57,985 nucleotides of DNA. Source: CAZUSO01 sp964622775. Its GTDB lineage: Bacteria > Bacteroidota > Bacteroidia > Chitinophagales > Chitinophagaceae. The notes under the pieces were generated by a model. That model was given only the letters and a program-made list of their open reading frames with translations. It was not told where the DNA came from and did no database searches. The position numbers and the translations under genes were made by a program. Position 1 is the first letter of the stretch, and each line of letters starts with the position of its first letter. The DNA is taken from contig CAZUSO010000012.1 of assembly GCA_964622775.1 (NCBI GenBank), positions 1-57,985 of the forward strand, given 5' to 3'. Of this stretch, positions 17,286-26,593 are shown one piece after another.

Positions 17286-19508
17286 TTATTCCATGAGTTC
17301 ATCAGCCATGAGTGCCCGGTAGGCTTTGATGAAAATCACTCCTAAATTTTTGTTCGGCGGCACATAATCGCTGAATAAATCTTTGGCATAAGCCCCGCCG
17401 CCGGCAAATTGCCTGCTGAGGTCTTTCCACATCGTTACCCAGTCCATGTCCCTGCCTGCCCAGGCATAGTCGTTTATTTTGTTGATAATGGGAACATTTA
17501 CCCGTAAGGCACCCACCTGCTTGGAGGAAATGATATGTGCATCCGGAGCACGGTCCAGAACCTGCGCGAGATTATGATAGCCGCCGCAGGAGCCCAGCAT
17601 CACTACCTTTACACTGGGAACCATGTAAGCAATAGTGCTGTTCAGGTAATAGCTGTGCCCCCGGTGAACGATGATGGTGGGATTAATATTGTTCTCATCC
17701 ATATAGTCGCGGAGCTGGCGTTGCGCTTCGTCATCCCCGCCCGTTTCTTCCGGAAGGGGAATGTTCATGTAAATGGTTACCTTATTCTTTCCTGTGGAGG
17801 TGATTGATGTCCAATATTGAGTAGAAGAGATCTTCCATTTCCCGTTTCGGTATTGATTCAGGAAATTATGGTAGGTACCCATGCCGCTTCGGTCGCCATA
17901 AAAGAAAACCTGTTCTACAACTCCGTTATCTCCATCAGTCAAATCTGCGTATGGTATATACGTAATTGGCGGAATCGGCAAATCGTAAGCATTATTTTTA
18001 TTATGATTAAAAATTGCTTTCAACAGGCCATATACTGCAATTCCTTTGCGGCCACTCATGCTATTAACTCTTTCATAATTGGACTGAATCTCCTTCTTCA
18101 GGAAATTCAGTAATTCCTGATCATTGATGCTGCCAAAAGCATCCGCCACATCTACGGCATCTTCCAGCTCATCGGATGAGCCGGATTCCAGATTGGCCAC
18201 AAATTCCCGGAGCATTTTATATTTTTCATCCTGGTCGAAAGTGGACAAAAAAGTTTGGAGCGTGTTGAAGCCGGCACACATCCGGATGAACGTACGGAAA
18301 TGACTTTTGTGTATTTTTTCCATAAACACATTGCCCGCCATCGGTTTCATCTTAGCCATCATCTTCCGGAAAGTGCCGTTGGTAAAGCTGCTGGTATAGA
18401 TTTCATCCTGACCGCCGATCATCAAAAAATACAATTCTTCCGCATTGAAAGGCTCAATAGCCCGGAAGCGGATCCCGTCCGGACTGTCATGAAGCTCATT
18501 GATGATTCGTATAAATTTCAAGGCACGATATTGGATTTCCTGATCCAATGCATTTGAGGCAAACTGCGTATGCTGAATCTGAAGCGCCACTAAGCTTTTA
18601 TAATAGGTTACGTCGTCATGGGCGAAAGCGTCAATGTCTTCAATGGATTTTTCTCCGGAATAAACAACATCAAGAAAGGGGAGTGCTTTAAGCGGCTGAT
18701 CCGATTCGTCAGCAATCTTCACGATGGTCTTTACCAGCGGATCTTTATTTCTGCGGACAGCCTCCCGAAGCCTGCTGGTGGATAAAGCATAATTTAAAAT
18801 AAGGCTGGGCTGACTTTTTGCAGCCGCTGCTATTACCGGATCGGCATAGGGCTTATCCGCATACTCCGGAAGCCTCTCAATCATCATTGTGGGATATTCC
18901 CTGCTCATTTTGTCATAGACAAAAGCCTTTGCATCCGGATAAGCGTCCAGCCATTCGATATTATTGAACAAGGCTAAGGATGCGTTGACTTTAGCATAAG
19001 TAACGATATCTCCGCTTAATTCGGCACGGATGAATTTTTTATAGAGATCCAATACTTCGCTGAAATATCCGGGTTTTGTTCTGACCCAGTTCCTTAGCCG
19101 GAAGCTTCTTAAAATCACTTCCAGATCACGAAGGTATTTTATCTTCTCACTATGACCGATATCCAGGTTTTCGATATTAATCACTAATTGTGGCGCTTCG
19201 TTAAAAATGGCCGAGCTGATTTGTTCAGACTGGCGGGGATCTAAATACGTAATATAATTATCTACCTGCCCGTCGCGCGCATCTAATTTTTTAATTTCGA
19301 CATAGATCTTGTCTGCAAAATAAGCGCGGTTAATAGGAATCGGGTGGAGCAGGGTGTCAATTGTCCATATATCCCGAAGCAAACCTAAGGGTTCGGTTGT
19401 GGTGCTGTCGGATAGGATGCCGGTCTGCTGAGCCGGAGCAGCCGTTGGGTGGAAGATTGTCAAAAACGCAATCATCGGCAATACAAACAGATTTCTCATA
19501 GCAATCAT
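17286..19508 (-). CDS. Large exported protein with a C-terminal caspase-like His/Cys signature
   Basis: 740 residues. The signal peptide is at about 1-26 (MIAMRNLFVLPMIAFLTIFH, then PTAAPAQ). Residues 27-520 are mostly helical and unassigned. Residues about 555-740 look like an alpha/beta domain: VEQVFFYGDRSGMG, then KVTIYMNIPLP, then TIIVHRGHS with H615 and H618, then VKVVMLGSCGGYHN with C641, then HIISSKQVG. A hydrophobic strand ending in H-x-G, followed 25 residues later by a strand ending in S/A-C-x-G, is the pattern of clan CD (caspase-like) peptidases. Peptidase activity is inferred, not shown. The gene stands alone after a long gap; its 3' end abuts the purQ-side 132-bp repeat. Confidence 0.75.
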   Translation of the reverse strand: MIAMRNLFVLPMIAFLTIFHPTAAPAQQTGILSDSTTTEPLGLLRDIWTIDTLLHPIPINRAYFADKIYVEIKKLDARDGQVDNYITYLDPRQSEQISSAIFNEAPQLVINIENLDIGHSEKIKYLRDLEVILRSFRLRNWVRTKPGYFSEVLDLYKKFIRAELSGDIVTYAKVNASLALFNNIEWLDAYPDAKAFVYDKMSREYPTMMIERLPEYADKPYADPVIAAAAKSQPSLILNYALSTSRLREAVRRNKDPLVKTIVKIADESDQPLKALPFLDVVYSGEKSIEDIDAFAHDDVTYYKSLVALQIQHTQFASNALDQEIQYRALKFIRIINELHDSPDGIRFRAIEPFNAEELYFLMIGGQDEIYTSSFTNGTFRKMMAKMKPMAGNVFMEKIHKSHFRTFIRMCAGFNTLQTFLSTFDQDEKYKMLREFVANLESGSSDELEDAVDVADAFGSINDQELLNFLKKEIQSNYERVNSMSGRKGIAVYGLLKAIFNHNKNNAYDLPIPPITYIPYADLTDGDNGVVEQVFFYGDRSGMGTYHNFLNQYRNGKWKISSTQYWTSITSTGKNKVTIYMNIPLPEETGGDDEAQRQLRDYMDENNINPTIIVHRGHSYYLNSTIAYMVPSVKVVMLGSCGGYHNLAQVLDRAPDAHIISSKQVGALRVNVPIINKINDYAWAGRDMDWVTMWKDLSRQFAGGGAYAKDLFSDYVPPNKNLGVIFIKAYRALMADELME

Positions 19509-19571
19509 TTTAATGATCGGAAGGCACTGCGGGATGCTGCAAGTTAAGAAAAAAGAAGCAACCGATCTGTT

Positions 19572-19680
19572 AAGGATATCCCCCCAAATTGTCGAATTAC
19601 AATGACATCATATTTTTTTGCCATTCTGATCAGGGAAATTCCGGGTTGCGCTTAATCCGATCAGAATTTTCACGTGGAGG
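19572..19680 (-). repeat. Dispersed repeat family 1, diverged partial copy
   Basis: On the minus strand it reads through GAAAATTCTGATCGGATTAA, a short hairpin loop and an AATGGCA block to an end CGACAATTTGGGGGGATA, parallel to 15179-15288. It is clearly more diverged than the other copies. Confidence 0.65.
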
Positions 19681-19814
19681 ACAGGGAAATTGCTTTTAAC
19701 TTTCTACTGTGCTTTCATGGTTTTTGCTTTGCTTCGCAACAAAAACTCGTGCCAAAACAAGAGAAGCTCACGTTTTATTACTCCGGGCTGTTGCCCGGAA
19801 TTGTTGATGTCAAA

Positions 19815-19860
19815 TCCCGGACTTCCGGGCTGTCATACTTAAAAGGATTTTCCCTGACAT
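19815..19860 (-). repeat. TTAAGTATG-family repeat, copy D
   Basis: On the minus strand: a TGTCA arm, GGGAAA, then TTTTAAGTATG, a TGACA arm and CCCGGAAGTCCGGG, which is a perfect palindrome-like stem. It is similar to copies at 28700, 39551 and 54394. Confidence 0.6.
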
Positions 19861-19949
19861 GGAGGCATTTTTCTCTTGCGAAGCAAAATCTCCGACTGTA
19901 TCAATGCCGTCACGCATCATTTTAATCCGGCATGATCACCTCCTTATTG

Positions 19950-22900
19950 CTACAATAGTTCATCTAATTTCAAAATAATTTCCGCCGGCGGTTTTGTGTA
20001 AAAGATACCGGAGCCGGTATGGGCGCGAACGCCCCGTAAAAAGGCATAAAATGCGCCGCCGAAATGTCGGTCATACCGGTATTGGTTGCCCAATCTGCTT
20101 TTCAAAAATTTATGAGCGGCAAGGGTATAGATCAGATACTGTAGGTGGTAATTATTTGTAGTCATGGCCGATTCCAGGCTTTCACCAGTATAATAGCTCA
20201 GGTCATTTCCAAGATAATTGGACTTCCAGTCTAAAATATAATATCGCCCCTCATGCTCGAAAAACAGATCAATAAAACCATTCATGAATCCTTCCAGAAC
20301 GGAATTGTCCGTCAGTGAAAAGCGGGCAGGGATATGGTTCGCTATCACTTCCAAAATCTGCCTGAGCCTGAGTGGCGGCACCATAAAATCAAATTCCATT
20401 TCTTTCAGGCAGGAACCTGCGGGAATTGTACTTAGGGAAAAACTATGGTCTCCGGCATTCAGGTTGGTCTGTATAATCTGCCGAACTAACTGTGGCAGAT
20501 ATACTTCATACTGTTGGTCGTATTGCAAAAACTGTTTCAGTGATCTTTCAACGGCAAAATGGTGCAATTGGCTTTCCTTAAAATTCAATTGCTCTAACAA
20601 AAAATGGAGCATATTTCCCGTATAGCTGCCGCGATGTAATATTTCAAAAACGAAATGATCATAGTCGTTCTGAACCTCTGCGGACTTTTCATCCTGTGGA
20701 GCTATATGCCCGCTGCTTTTAGCCGCCAGTGCAGAATAGCTCATCTTCCGCCAGTTGCTTCCGGCTATGATAATGTCGTTAGCGTTATAATCCAGAGAAG
20801 TAATTTCCGGTATAATCTCCGGTGAATAAGGCAGCGCGGGCGCCGTGTTTGCCTGGAAGGTTGCAATCAGTTGCGGGTGGGCATTCCCGGTAGCGGACAA
20901 AAATGGTGCGAGGCTTGATGACGCAGACAGGGCTTGCTTCCCTTCCAGGGAATAGCCGATATAGCATTTATAAACGGCACGTGTAATGGCCACATACATC
21001 AGCCTTCTGTTTTCCTGTTCCGTCTGCGTTTCAAAAGCATGCTTCCACTCCTCCGTCAGCAGGGGTATGTCCGCAAAAACATGCGTTCCATTCGGTTGAT
21101 CCGTTTTAAATTCTGCAAATTCCCAAAAGCTGCTTGTTTCGCTTTTGAATGAAAGGTCTTCGCAAAAAACAATATTGTACTCTAACCCTTTACTCTTATG
21201 AATGGTCACGATCTTCACGGCATCCTCATCACTTTCCATCTGCAATTCAAATTCATCGTCTTCGTTTTCCAGACCCTGATTACTTTTTTTCAGCCAGTTC
21301 AGCAGCTCCTCGGGGCTCAGCTTTTTCCGGTGCTGGTACTGATGCAGCAGTTGCATCACCTGAACGAAATCGGACAGGATACGCATACCGCCGGGCAGCT
21401 TTATGAGCCGTTCTTCCAGTCCGAAATCCTTCTTTATCCTGCTCAGTACGGTATAGGTATTTTCCTGGAACCACAACAACTGATAAGCCCGGAAGCGCTC
21501 CATCAGTTTTTCATCATCGGCCTCCTGCAACTGTTGACGACTCCATCCGATCAGCCGGCTGAACAATGCGCGGCGTATATTCGAAACGGAAGGCTCCGTA
21601 ACACTTTTCAGCAGGACGGCCGTATCCTTTGCCGTATCACTTTGCATTACCTTCCCGTCATTGCGGATGACCGCCGGAATATTTAGTGTTTCCAGCAGTT
21701 CTTTAATGTCGGTTCCTGCACGTGTCGTTCGAACCAATACGCCGATATCAGCCGGTTTTACCGGACGGAGCTCTCCTTGTTTATCGCGAATCTGAAATGC
21801 ATTTGAAGGTTGCAGCAGGCGACTGATCTCTTCGGCAATTGCCTGTTTCAGCTCGGTCTTGTTTTTGAATGACATCAGGCTAATTGCCGGAACCGGAGCC
21901 TGATGCTGTAGCAGGTTTCCGTGATTTTGAGCGCTTTTCACCGGGACGTATCTGATGCTGTTGCCGCTTTGACCGGGGAAATAAAATGTGTCAAAATCTT
22001 CCTCGGGAAGAAAAAAAGTATTGGCTGCTGCAATCATTTGTTCCGTTGAGCGGTAATTGACATTCATGGTGTAAGCCCTATCCACCCGGCCTTTTGCCTC
22101 CATGTATCCCGAAATATCTGCTCCCCGAAAAGCATAGATGCTTTGCTTGGGATCGCCTATCAGGAAGGTGATGCATTCGGTGCTGTCCAGAAATAATTTA
22201 CTGAAGATGTCGAACTGCACCCGGTCGGTATCCTGAAATTCATCAATGAAAACAGCTTTAAAATCGTTTCTTACCCTGGAGATAAAATGTTCATTGCCTT
22301 CTGGCGCCTGTAGGACTTTCCAGAGATTTTGAATCAGATTGTCGAAGGTCATAATCCCGCTCCGCTCCAGGCGGCTCTGTAATCCTGGTATTACTTTTTG
22401 CAATGCAAAGCAACGAACTTCGGCAATGCGGGTTGTTATCCAAATGTCCCGTTCTAACCCCCGGTTCGTAATCATTTCTAAAGCCTTCAGAAATGCTTCC
22501 GGGAATTTTTCAACATATTTTCTGCCTTTTGTCCGTTCCGCTATGGCCTTCGTTACAAAGGCTTCCGCATCATCTAAGTATTGCTTCAGTTCAAAATTTT
22601 TTACGGCTCCGATGATGGCATCTTCATGAATCTTAAAAAGCCTGAGCGCATTGTTCCAGTCCTGTTCCGCCTCCCTTTCCGTCCTTTGCAGTTCGGTCAG
22701 CAGTTCATCACCATTTATCGTATAATCCTTGTCTTCGGTAAAAAGTGCATACCGCCGTCCTGACAGGTGTTTTTTTATCAGGTCGGGAAAAGTGTTTTTC
22801 TTTGTGATAATATTTAAGGCGCTCAAAACTTCCGCAGGCAGAGTGGTGATATGCCGTCTCCAGCATTTATTAAATTCATCTTCCAGGATATCGCTTATGT

Positions 22901-23369
22901 TTTCCTGAAGTTTTACATCAAAGGTTTGTTTGGTATCAAAGGCATATTTGTTCAGCATCTGCTGGCAGAAACTGTGAATGGTAACGATTACCGATTCATC
23001 CATCATTATTAAGGATGCTTTGAGGCGTTCCTTAACTACTTCACGTTTGATTCCCGATTGTTGAATAGCTCGATCCACAACGGATCGGATATTTTCATCC
23101 TCAACCGGTTCTTCATCCGCATATTCGGCGGCCTGTGCCAGGAATTTGCGTATCCGGTGTTGCAGCTCCGCTACTGCGGCATTGGTAAACGTAACAATCA
23201 GTTGTTGAAAAACAGGAATATCCTTTTCTATGATCAAACGCAGCACCAGCAGGGCAATAGAATAGGTTTTTCCCGTACCGGCGCTGGCTTCCACCAGATT
23301 ACTGCCACTGATTTTTTCTGCCGGCATAGTGGTTACATGAAAGGACGAAATGGAGGCGTCTTGTTGCAT
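19950..23369 (-). CDS. recB: Exodeoxyribonuclease V subunit beta (RecB helicase-nuclease)
   Basis: 1139 residues. It is the 3'-5' helicase and nuclease of RecBCD, which processes double-strand ends for RecA-dependent repair. Walker A (ASAGTGKT, 28-35) is followed by the UvrD-type motifs TFTNAAVAEL, IDEFQDTDRVQF, GDPKQSIYAFRGAD, TIHKSKGLEYNIVF and YVAITRA. The C-terminal nuclease has D1034 (GFIDLFF), D1047 and K1049 (DWKSN), the same spacing as the E. coli residues D1067, D1080 and K1082. The ATG at 23369 lies 4 bases after the recC stop. Last gene of the recD-recC-recB operon. Confidence 0.95.
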   Translation of the reverse strand: MQQDASISSFHVTTMPAEKISGSNLVEASAGTGKTYSIALLVLRLIIEKDIPVFQQLIVTFTNAAVAELQHRIRKFLAQAAEYADEEPVEDENIRSVVDRAIQQSGIKREVVKERLKASLIMMDESVIVTIHSFCQQMLNKYAFDTKQTFDVKLQENISDILEDEFNKCWRRHITTLPAEVLSALNIITKKNTFPDLIKKHLSGRRYALFTEDKDYTINGDELLTELQRTEREAEQDWNNALRLFKIHEDAIIGAVKNFELKQYLDDAEAFVTKAIAERTKGRKYVEKFPEAFLKALEMITNRGLERDIWITTRIAEVRCFALQKVIPGLQSRLERSGIMTFDNLIQNLWKVLQAPEGNEHFISRVRNDFKAVFIDEFQDTDRVQFDIFSKLFLDSTECITFLIGDPKQSIYAFRGADISGYMEAKGRVDRAYTMNVNYRSTEQMIAAANTFFLPEEDFDTFYFPGQSGNSIRYVPVKSAQNHGNLLQHQAPVPAISLMSFKNKTELKQAIAEEISRLLQPSNAFQIRDKQGELRPVKPADIGVLVRTTRAGTDIKELLETLNIPAVIRNDGKVMQSDTAKDTAVLLKSVTEPSVSNIRRALFSRLIGWSRQQLQEADDEKLMERFRAYQLLWFQENTYTVLSRIKKDFGLEERLIKLPGGMRILSDFVQVMQLLHQYQHRKKLSPEELLNWLKKSNQGLENEDDEFELQMESDEDAVKIVTIHKSKGLEYNIVFCEDLSFKSETSSFWEFAEFKTDQPNGTHVFADIPLLTEEWKHAFETQTEQENRRLMYVAITRAVYKCYIGYSLEGKQALSASSSLAPFLSATGNAHPQLIATFQANTAPALPYSPEIIPEITSLDYNANDIIIAGSNWRKMSYSALAAKSSGHIAPQDEKSAEVQNDYDHFVFEILHRGSYTGNMLHFLLEQLNFKESQLHHFAVERSLKQFLQYDQQYEVYLPQLVRQIIQTNLNAGDHSFSLSTIPAGSCLKEMEFDFMVPPLRLRQILEVIANHIPARFSLTDNSVLEGFMNGFIDLFFEHEGRYYILDWKSNYLGNDLSYYTGESLESAMTTNNYHLQYLIYTLAAHKFLKSRLGNQYRYDRHFGGAFYAFLRGVRAHTGSGIFYTKPPAEIILKLDELL

Positions 23370-23373
23370 GGTG

Positions 23374-26300
23374 TCAATTTTGAATAAACGTCTCTATTGC
23401 GGCCAGATAAAGATAGTTGTACAGTTCCAGGTAGTTCTCGCTGATACCCGGCTGATTCATGGCTCCGTGATAAAATGCGTCGATAATATAGTTGTCGTAA
23501 CAGGTGGGATGGCTGCTCTCAATGGCATTTTTTATAAAATTTTGTAATGCTTCATCGTTAAGTAATGCTGCATTTTTTTCTTTTATTAAAATCTCTTTAC
23601 CGAAGATGATCATCTGGTTCAGACCTTGTTGCATCAGTCCTGCGATATGCTCCAGCCTTTTCAATGCCTGCTCCTTAGAGCAATGAACGGCGACCATTCC
23701 TTCCGATTTTGTAATTACCCGGGCGCCTTTCAAACCCGAAGCCATCCCTGTCAGATATTTGACATAAGCCTCAATCAGGTTTTTTTCTTTCCCCGTGAAA
23801 TTGAAATAAACATAATGATCATTAAAAACGGAATCCAGCGAACCCATGATCATTAGGTCCGGAAGGGCAAGTTCAATATTGACGATTTGCTCCTTCGGGT
23901 CGTGTAGGGTATGCGCTAATTGCTGATACATAGCCAGCACTATTTCTTCCTGCTCTTGTGCTGTCACTACACTCATGTTTTTCAGAGGCAGCCTGCCTTG
24001 TTTCAACATGCGCATCCGGGTCTGCTCCATAGATTCACTGTTCAGTTGGGCATGCATCAGATTCTTTTGCAGGAGGGCTTTATCCAAAGCGTCAAGCTCA
24101 AATATTTCCGTTTCGGGGATAATGAGATCCTCCTCGTTCAAATAAATCCGCAATACTTTTTGGTAATAAAATTTTATCGGATTGGTGCAAAACATTACGA
24201 GATCCTTCACGGATACCGACTCTAAGGATAATTGTACCGGAGAAGCACTGCCCTTCGATTGTTCCCATACATCCATATCGGGGTTACGAAGCAGATAATT
24301 TACCAGGCGGGAGCCGGGCTTGTTGTAACGGGCGCTGAAACTGTGCAGTGGCTGCTGCAACACCATTTCCTCCCGTATATCTATCCTGCTCAGGTTGTGA
24401 CTGCGTGTGTACCTGTTAATGCCCTGCTGAATATAATCCAGCAGTTCATCCACCAATACGCTGGGCGGGAGGTGGCTGTTGTCCATCACAGACCGGCCCA
24501 CATAGCTGAGGTATAATTTCGATTCGGCAGACAATATTGTTTCTAAAAACAAATGCCGGTCATTATTCTTAATATTACGATCGCCCAACCGTGGTTTGTC
24601 GCGGATCAGATCGAAATCTACAGTCATTTCTTTACGGGGAAAATCTTTTATTCCCAGTCCCAGCATGGCGATCACCTTAAAGGGGATGCTCCGCATCGGG
24701 ATTTGGGAGCAAAAGGTAATACCGCTTCCGGTAAACACTTTTGTCTGTTGCTCCAGCTGCAAATGGTCGCAAATATGTTTGGAATAAACATCAAAATCCA
24801 GCTCCGACGGAAGCAGTTCCGACACCGATTCATACTGCTTTATCTGTCGGTCAATGATCCTTGCGTATTGCTCGTCATCCTCTTCAAAATCAATAAATTT
24901 TTCCATCAGCTCTACGGTGTATTGAATCCATGCGCTCATATTACGTTCGCGTTTCCGCTCGTGGATCATCTTCATCAGCGAGGTGATCAGGAAGCTGAAC
25001 CGCACAACCTGTTGCATCTTTTCCGCACCTTCCGTAATATCCAGACAGTAAAAAGAAGGCATGCCGGGAATTGCATAAGGCGCTTCGTCGGAGAGGCACA
25101 GCCCGTACATCATCCTGTGCAAGCCATTATTCCAGCTTACCGTATAACTGTCGTCCTGCACGTCATTCTTTGTCCCGAAACGAATATTGGCCATTTGAAC
25201 GCAATCGCGGATATGGTGCATATCATATATTGCGAAATGATTCCGGATAGATTCAAATTCTAACAACTGTAGCACATTTTCCGCAGTGAAATTCTGCTCG
25301 TTTAAATTCAGCAATGCGATAAGGCAGCTCAGCGGCGTATTGCCCTGCGCTACCGATTCATCTGCAATATGAAAAGGCAATGGTACGGGAGCATTGCTGA
25401 AAACGCCGCGGATATACGGTGCGTATTCTTCCACATTACTGACCATCACGAGAATGTCCTTCGCATTCAAGCCTTCCACTTTCCGGTGATGAAGGATATC
25501 CGCCAGGTAATTATATAGCGATTCTACTTCCCTCAGTCGGGAATAGTTGTTTTGGATAACAATACTTTCATCCGACAAATCTTCGGGATTAAAGAAAATG
25601 TCTTCCGTCCGGTTATGGAAAATATCGTACTGTATTTTTTGTAGTAAAGATTTTTGTTCCGGTTCTGCAACATCCACTTCCTCCTGCTGATTGATAAAGG
25701 ATTCTGTCTGGTAAAGCATGCCGAAAGTATGTTGCAACACCTTTCCCCAGTTGGTCAGCAGCGGATTGCCTTCTAAGGAGAGCAGGTTGGGGTCATGGTG
25801 TTTTTTTGCTTTTAATTTAATCAGTTCCTTTTCGCTCCGGTCTTCAATCCAGTAAATATCCGGCGCAGGATTCAGCAGGTAGAAATGGAGATTAATGTGT
25901 TTGGCGAGTTCATGAAAGATCTGAACATGATATTGTGTGATGATAGATAAGCCGAACAAATTGATTTCCGGCAAAGCCTGTTGTAGCCGGGACACCTGTT
26001 CCGGATTGCGCAATGCTTCCAGAATAAATGCACTCAGATTGGTCATGTCCGGCACGGCATGTCCGGCTAATTGTTTAACTGCCTGCCAGATATAAGCCTG
26101 CCACTGAAATCGTGGATTCTCCTCTTCCCAGTCTTTTTCCGACCATTGCCGGATGGTGGAGGAGCGGTAAATCTGGTACTGATCAAAAAGGTCGGCAAGC
26201 CGCCGCGCCAGCGCCATGCGCTTCATAGATGCAGTTCCGGCATCTTCGTTATAATAGGAAGCTTTATCCTTGAAAATGCGTTGAAATTCCGGACTGTCCA

Positions 26301-26589
26301 ATACGGTATAGATCAGCCAGTCCATGTGCTGACGAGCCAGCACCGTTCCCGATGAACCACCCATGATGCGGAAGATTTGCTGTATGATTTCCCCCGGTTT
26401 TTTATATTGAATATGGGCTGCAATTCCATTGTTTTTTGCAATCTCCAGCATCAGCCAGTTGCTCATGCCTTCGGTCTGGGTAACGATAGTGACGGGCTGA
26501 AAGACCGGACGGTTATTGCTTTTCAAACTTTTACAAAGGTGACCGGACAAAGCCGACAGCGAATTGGAAACAAATAATTTCAGGGGCAT
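23374..26589 (-). CDS. recC: Exodeoxyribonuclease V subunit gamma (RecC)
   Basis: 1071 residues from the ATG at 26589. It begins PLKLFVSNSLSALSGHL, like E. coli RecC, and has VTIVTQTEGMSNWLMLEIAKNNGIAAHIQY in the inactive helicase-like N-terminal domain. RecC is the Chi-scanning subunit, and its nuclease-like C-terminal domain is naturally inactive. A longer frame opens with a TTG at 26616, which would overlap recD by 23 bases; the ATG gives a 4-base gap and a better N-terminus, so it is preferred. It sits between recD and recB with almost no spacing, which indicates translational coupling. Confidence 0.93.
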   Translation of the reverse strand: MPLKLFVSNSLSALSGHLCKSLKSNNRPVFQPVTIVTQTEGMSNWLMLEIAKNNGIAAHIQYKKPGEIIQQIFRIMGGSSGTVLARQHMDWLIYTVLDSPEFQRIFKDKASYYNEDAGTASMKRMALARRLADLFDQYQIYRSSTIRQWSEKDWEEENPRFQWQAYIWQAVKQLAGHAVPDMTNLSAFILEALRNPEQVSRLQQALPEINLFGLSIITQYHVQIFHELAKHINLHFYLLNPAPDIYWIEDRSEKELIKLKAKKHHDPNLLSLEGNPLLTNWGKVLQHTFGMLYQTESFINQQEEVDVAEPEQKSLLQKIQYDIFHNRTEDIFFNPEDLSDESIVIQNNYSRLREVESLYNYLADILHHRKVEGLNAKDILVMVSNVEEYAPYIRGVFSNAPVPLPFHIADESVAQGNTPLSCLIALLNLNEQNFTAENVLQLLEFESIRNHFAIYDMHHIRDCVQMANIRFGTKNDVQDDSYTVSWNNGLHRMMYGLCLSDEAPYAIPGMPSFYCLDITEGAEKMQQVVRFSFLITSLMKMIHERKRERNMSAWIQYTVELMEKFIDFEEDDEQYARIIDRQIKQYESVSELLPSELDFDVYSKHICDHLQLEQQTKVFTGSGITFCSQIPMRSIPFKVIAMLGLGIKDFPRKEMTVDFDLIRDKPRLGDRNIKNNDRHLFLETILSAESKLYLSYVGRSVMDNSHLPPSVLVDELLDYIQQGINRYTRSHNLSRIDIREEMVLQQPLHSFSARYNKPGSRLVNYLLRNPDMDVWEQSKGSASPVQLSLESVSVKDLVMFCTNPIKFYYQKVLRIYLNEEDLIIPETEIFELDALDKALLQKNLMHAQLNSESMEQTRMRMLKQGRLPLKNMSVVTAQEQEEIVLAMYQQLAHTLHDPKEQIVNIELALPDLMIMGSLDSVFNDHYVYFNFTGKEKNLIEAYVKYLTGMASGLKGARVITKSEGMVAVHCSKEQALKRLEHIAGLMQQGLNQMIIFGKEILIKEKNAALLNDEALQNFIKNAIESSHPTCYDNYIIDAFYHGAMNQPGISENYLELYNYLYLAAIETFIQN

Positions 26590-26593
26590 ACTA

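Larger units (their letters stand above)
19509..19949. other. 441-base repeat-containing intergenic region
   Basis: It holds a diverged, minus-oriented copy of repeat family 1 (19572-19680), a hairpin TCCGGGC/GCCCGGA (19782-19788/19793-19799) and a minus-oriented copy of the TTAAGTATG family (19815-19860). Open frames across it have no recognisable protein. Confidence 0.6.

Noticed and set aside
19674..19925. 83-codon plus-strand frame in the gap before recB
   Set aside because: It runs across two repeat copies, and its translation has no protein-like pattern or family match.
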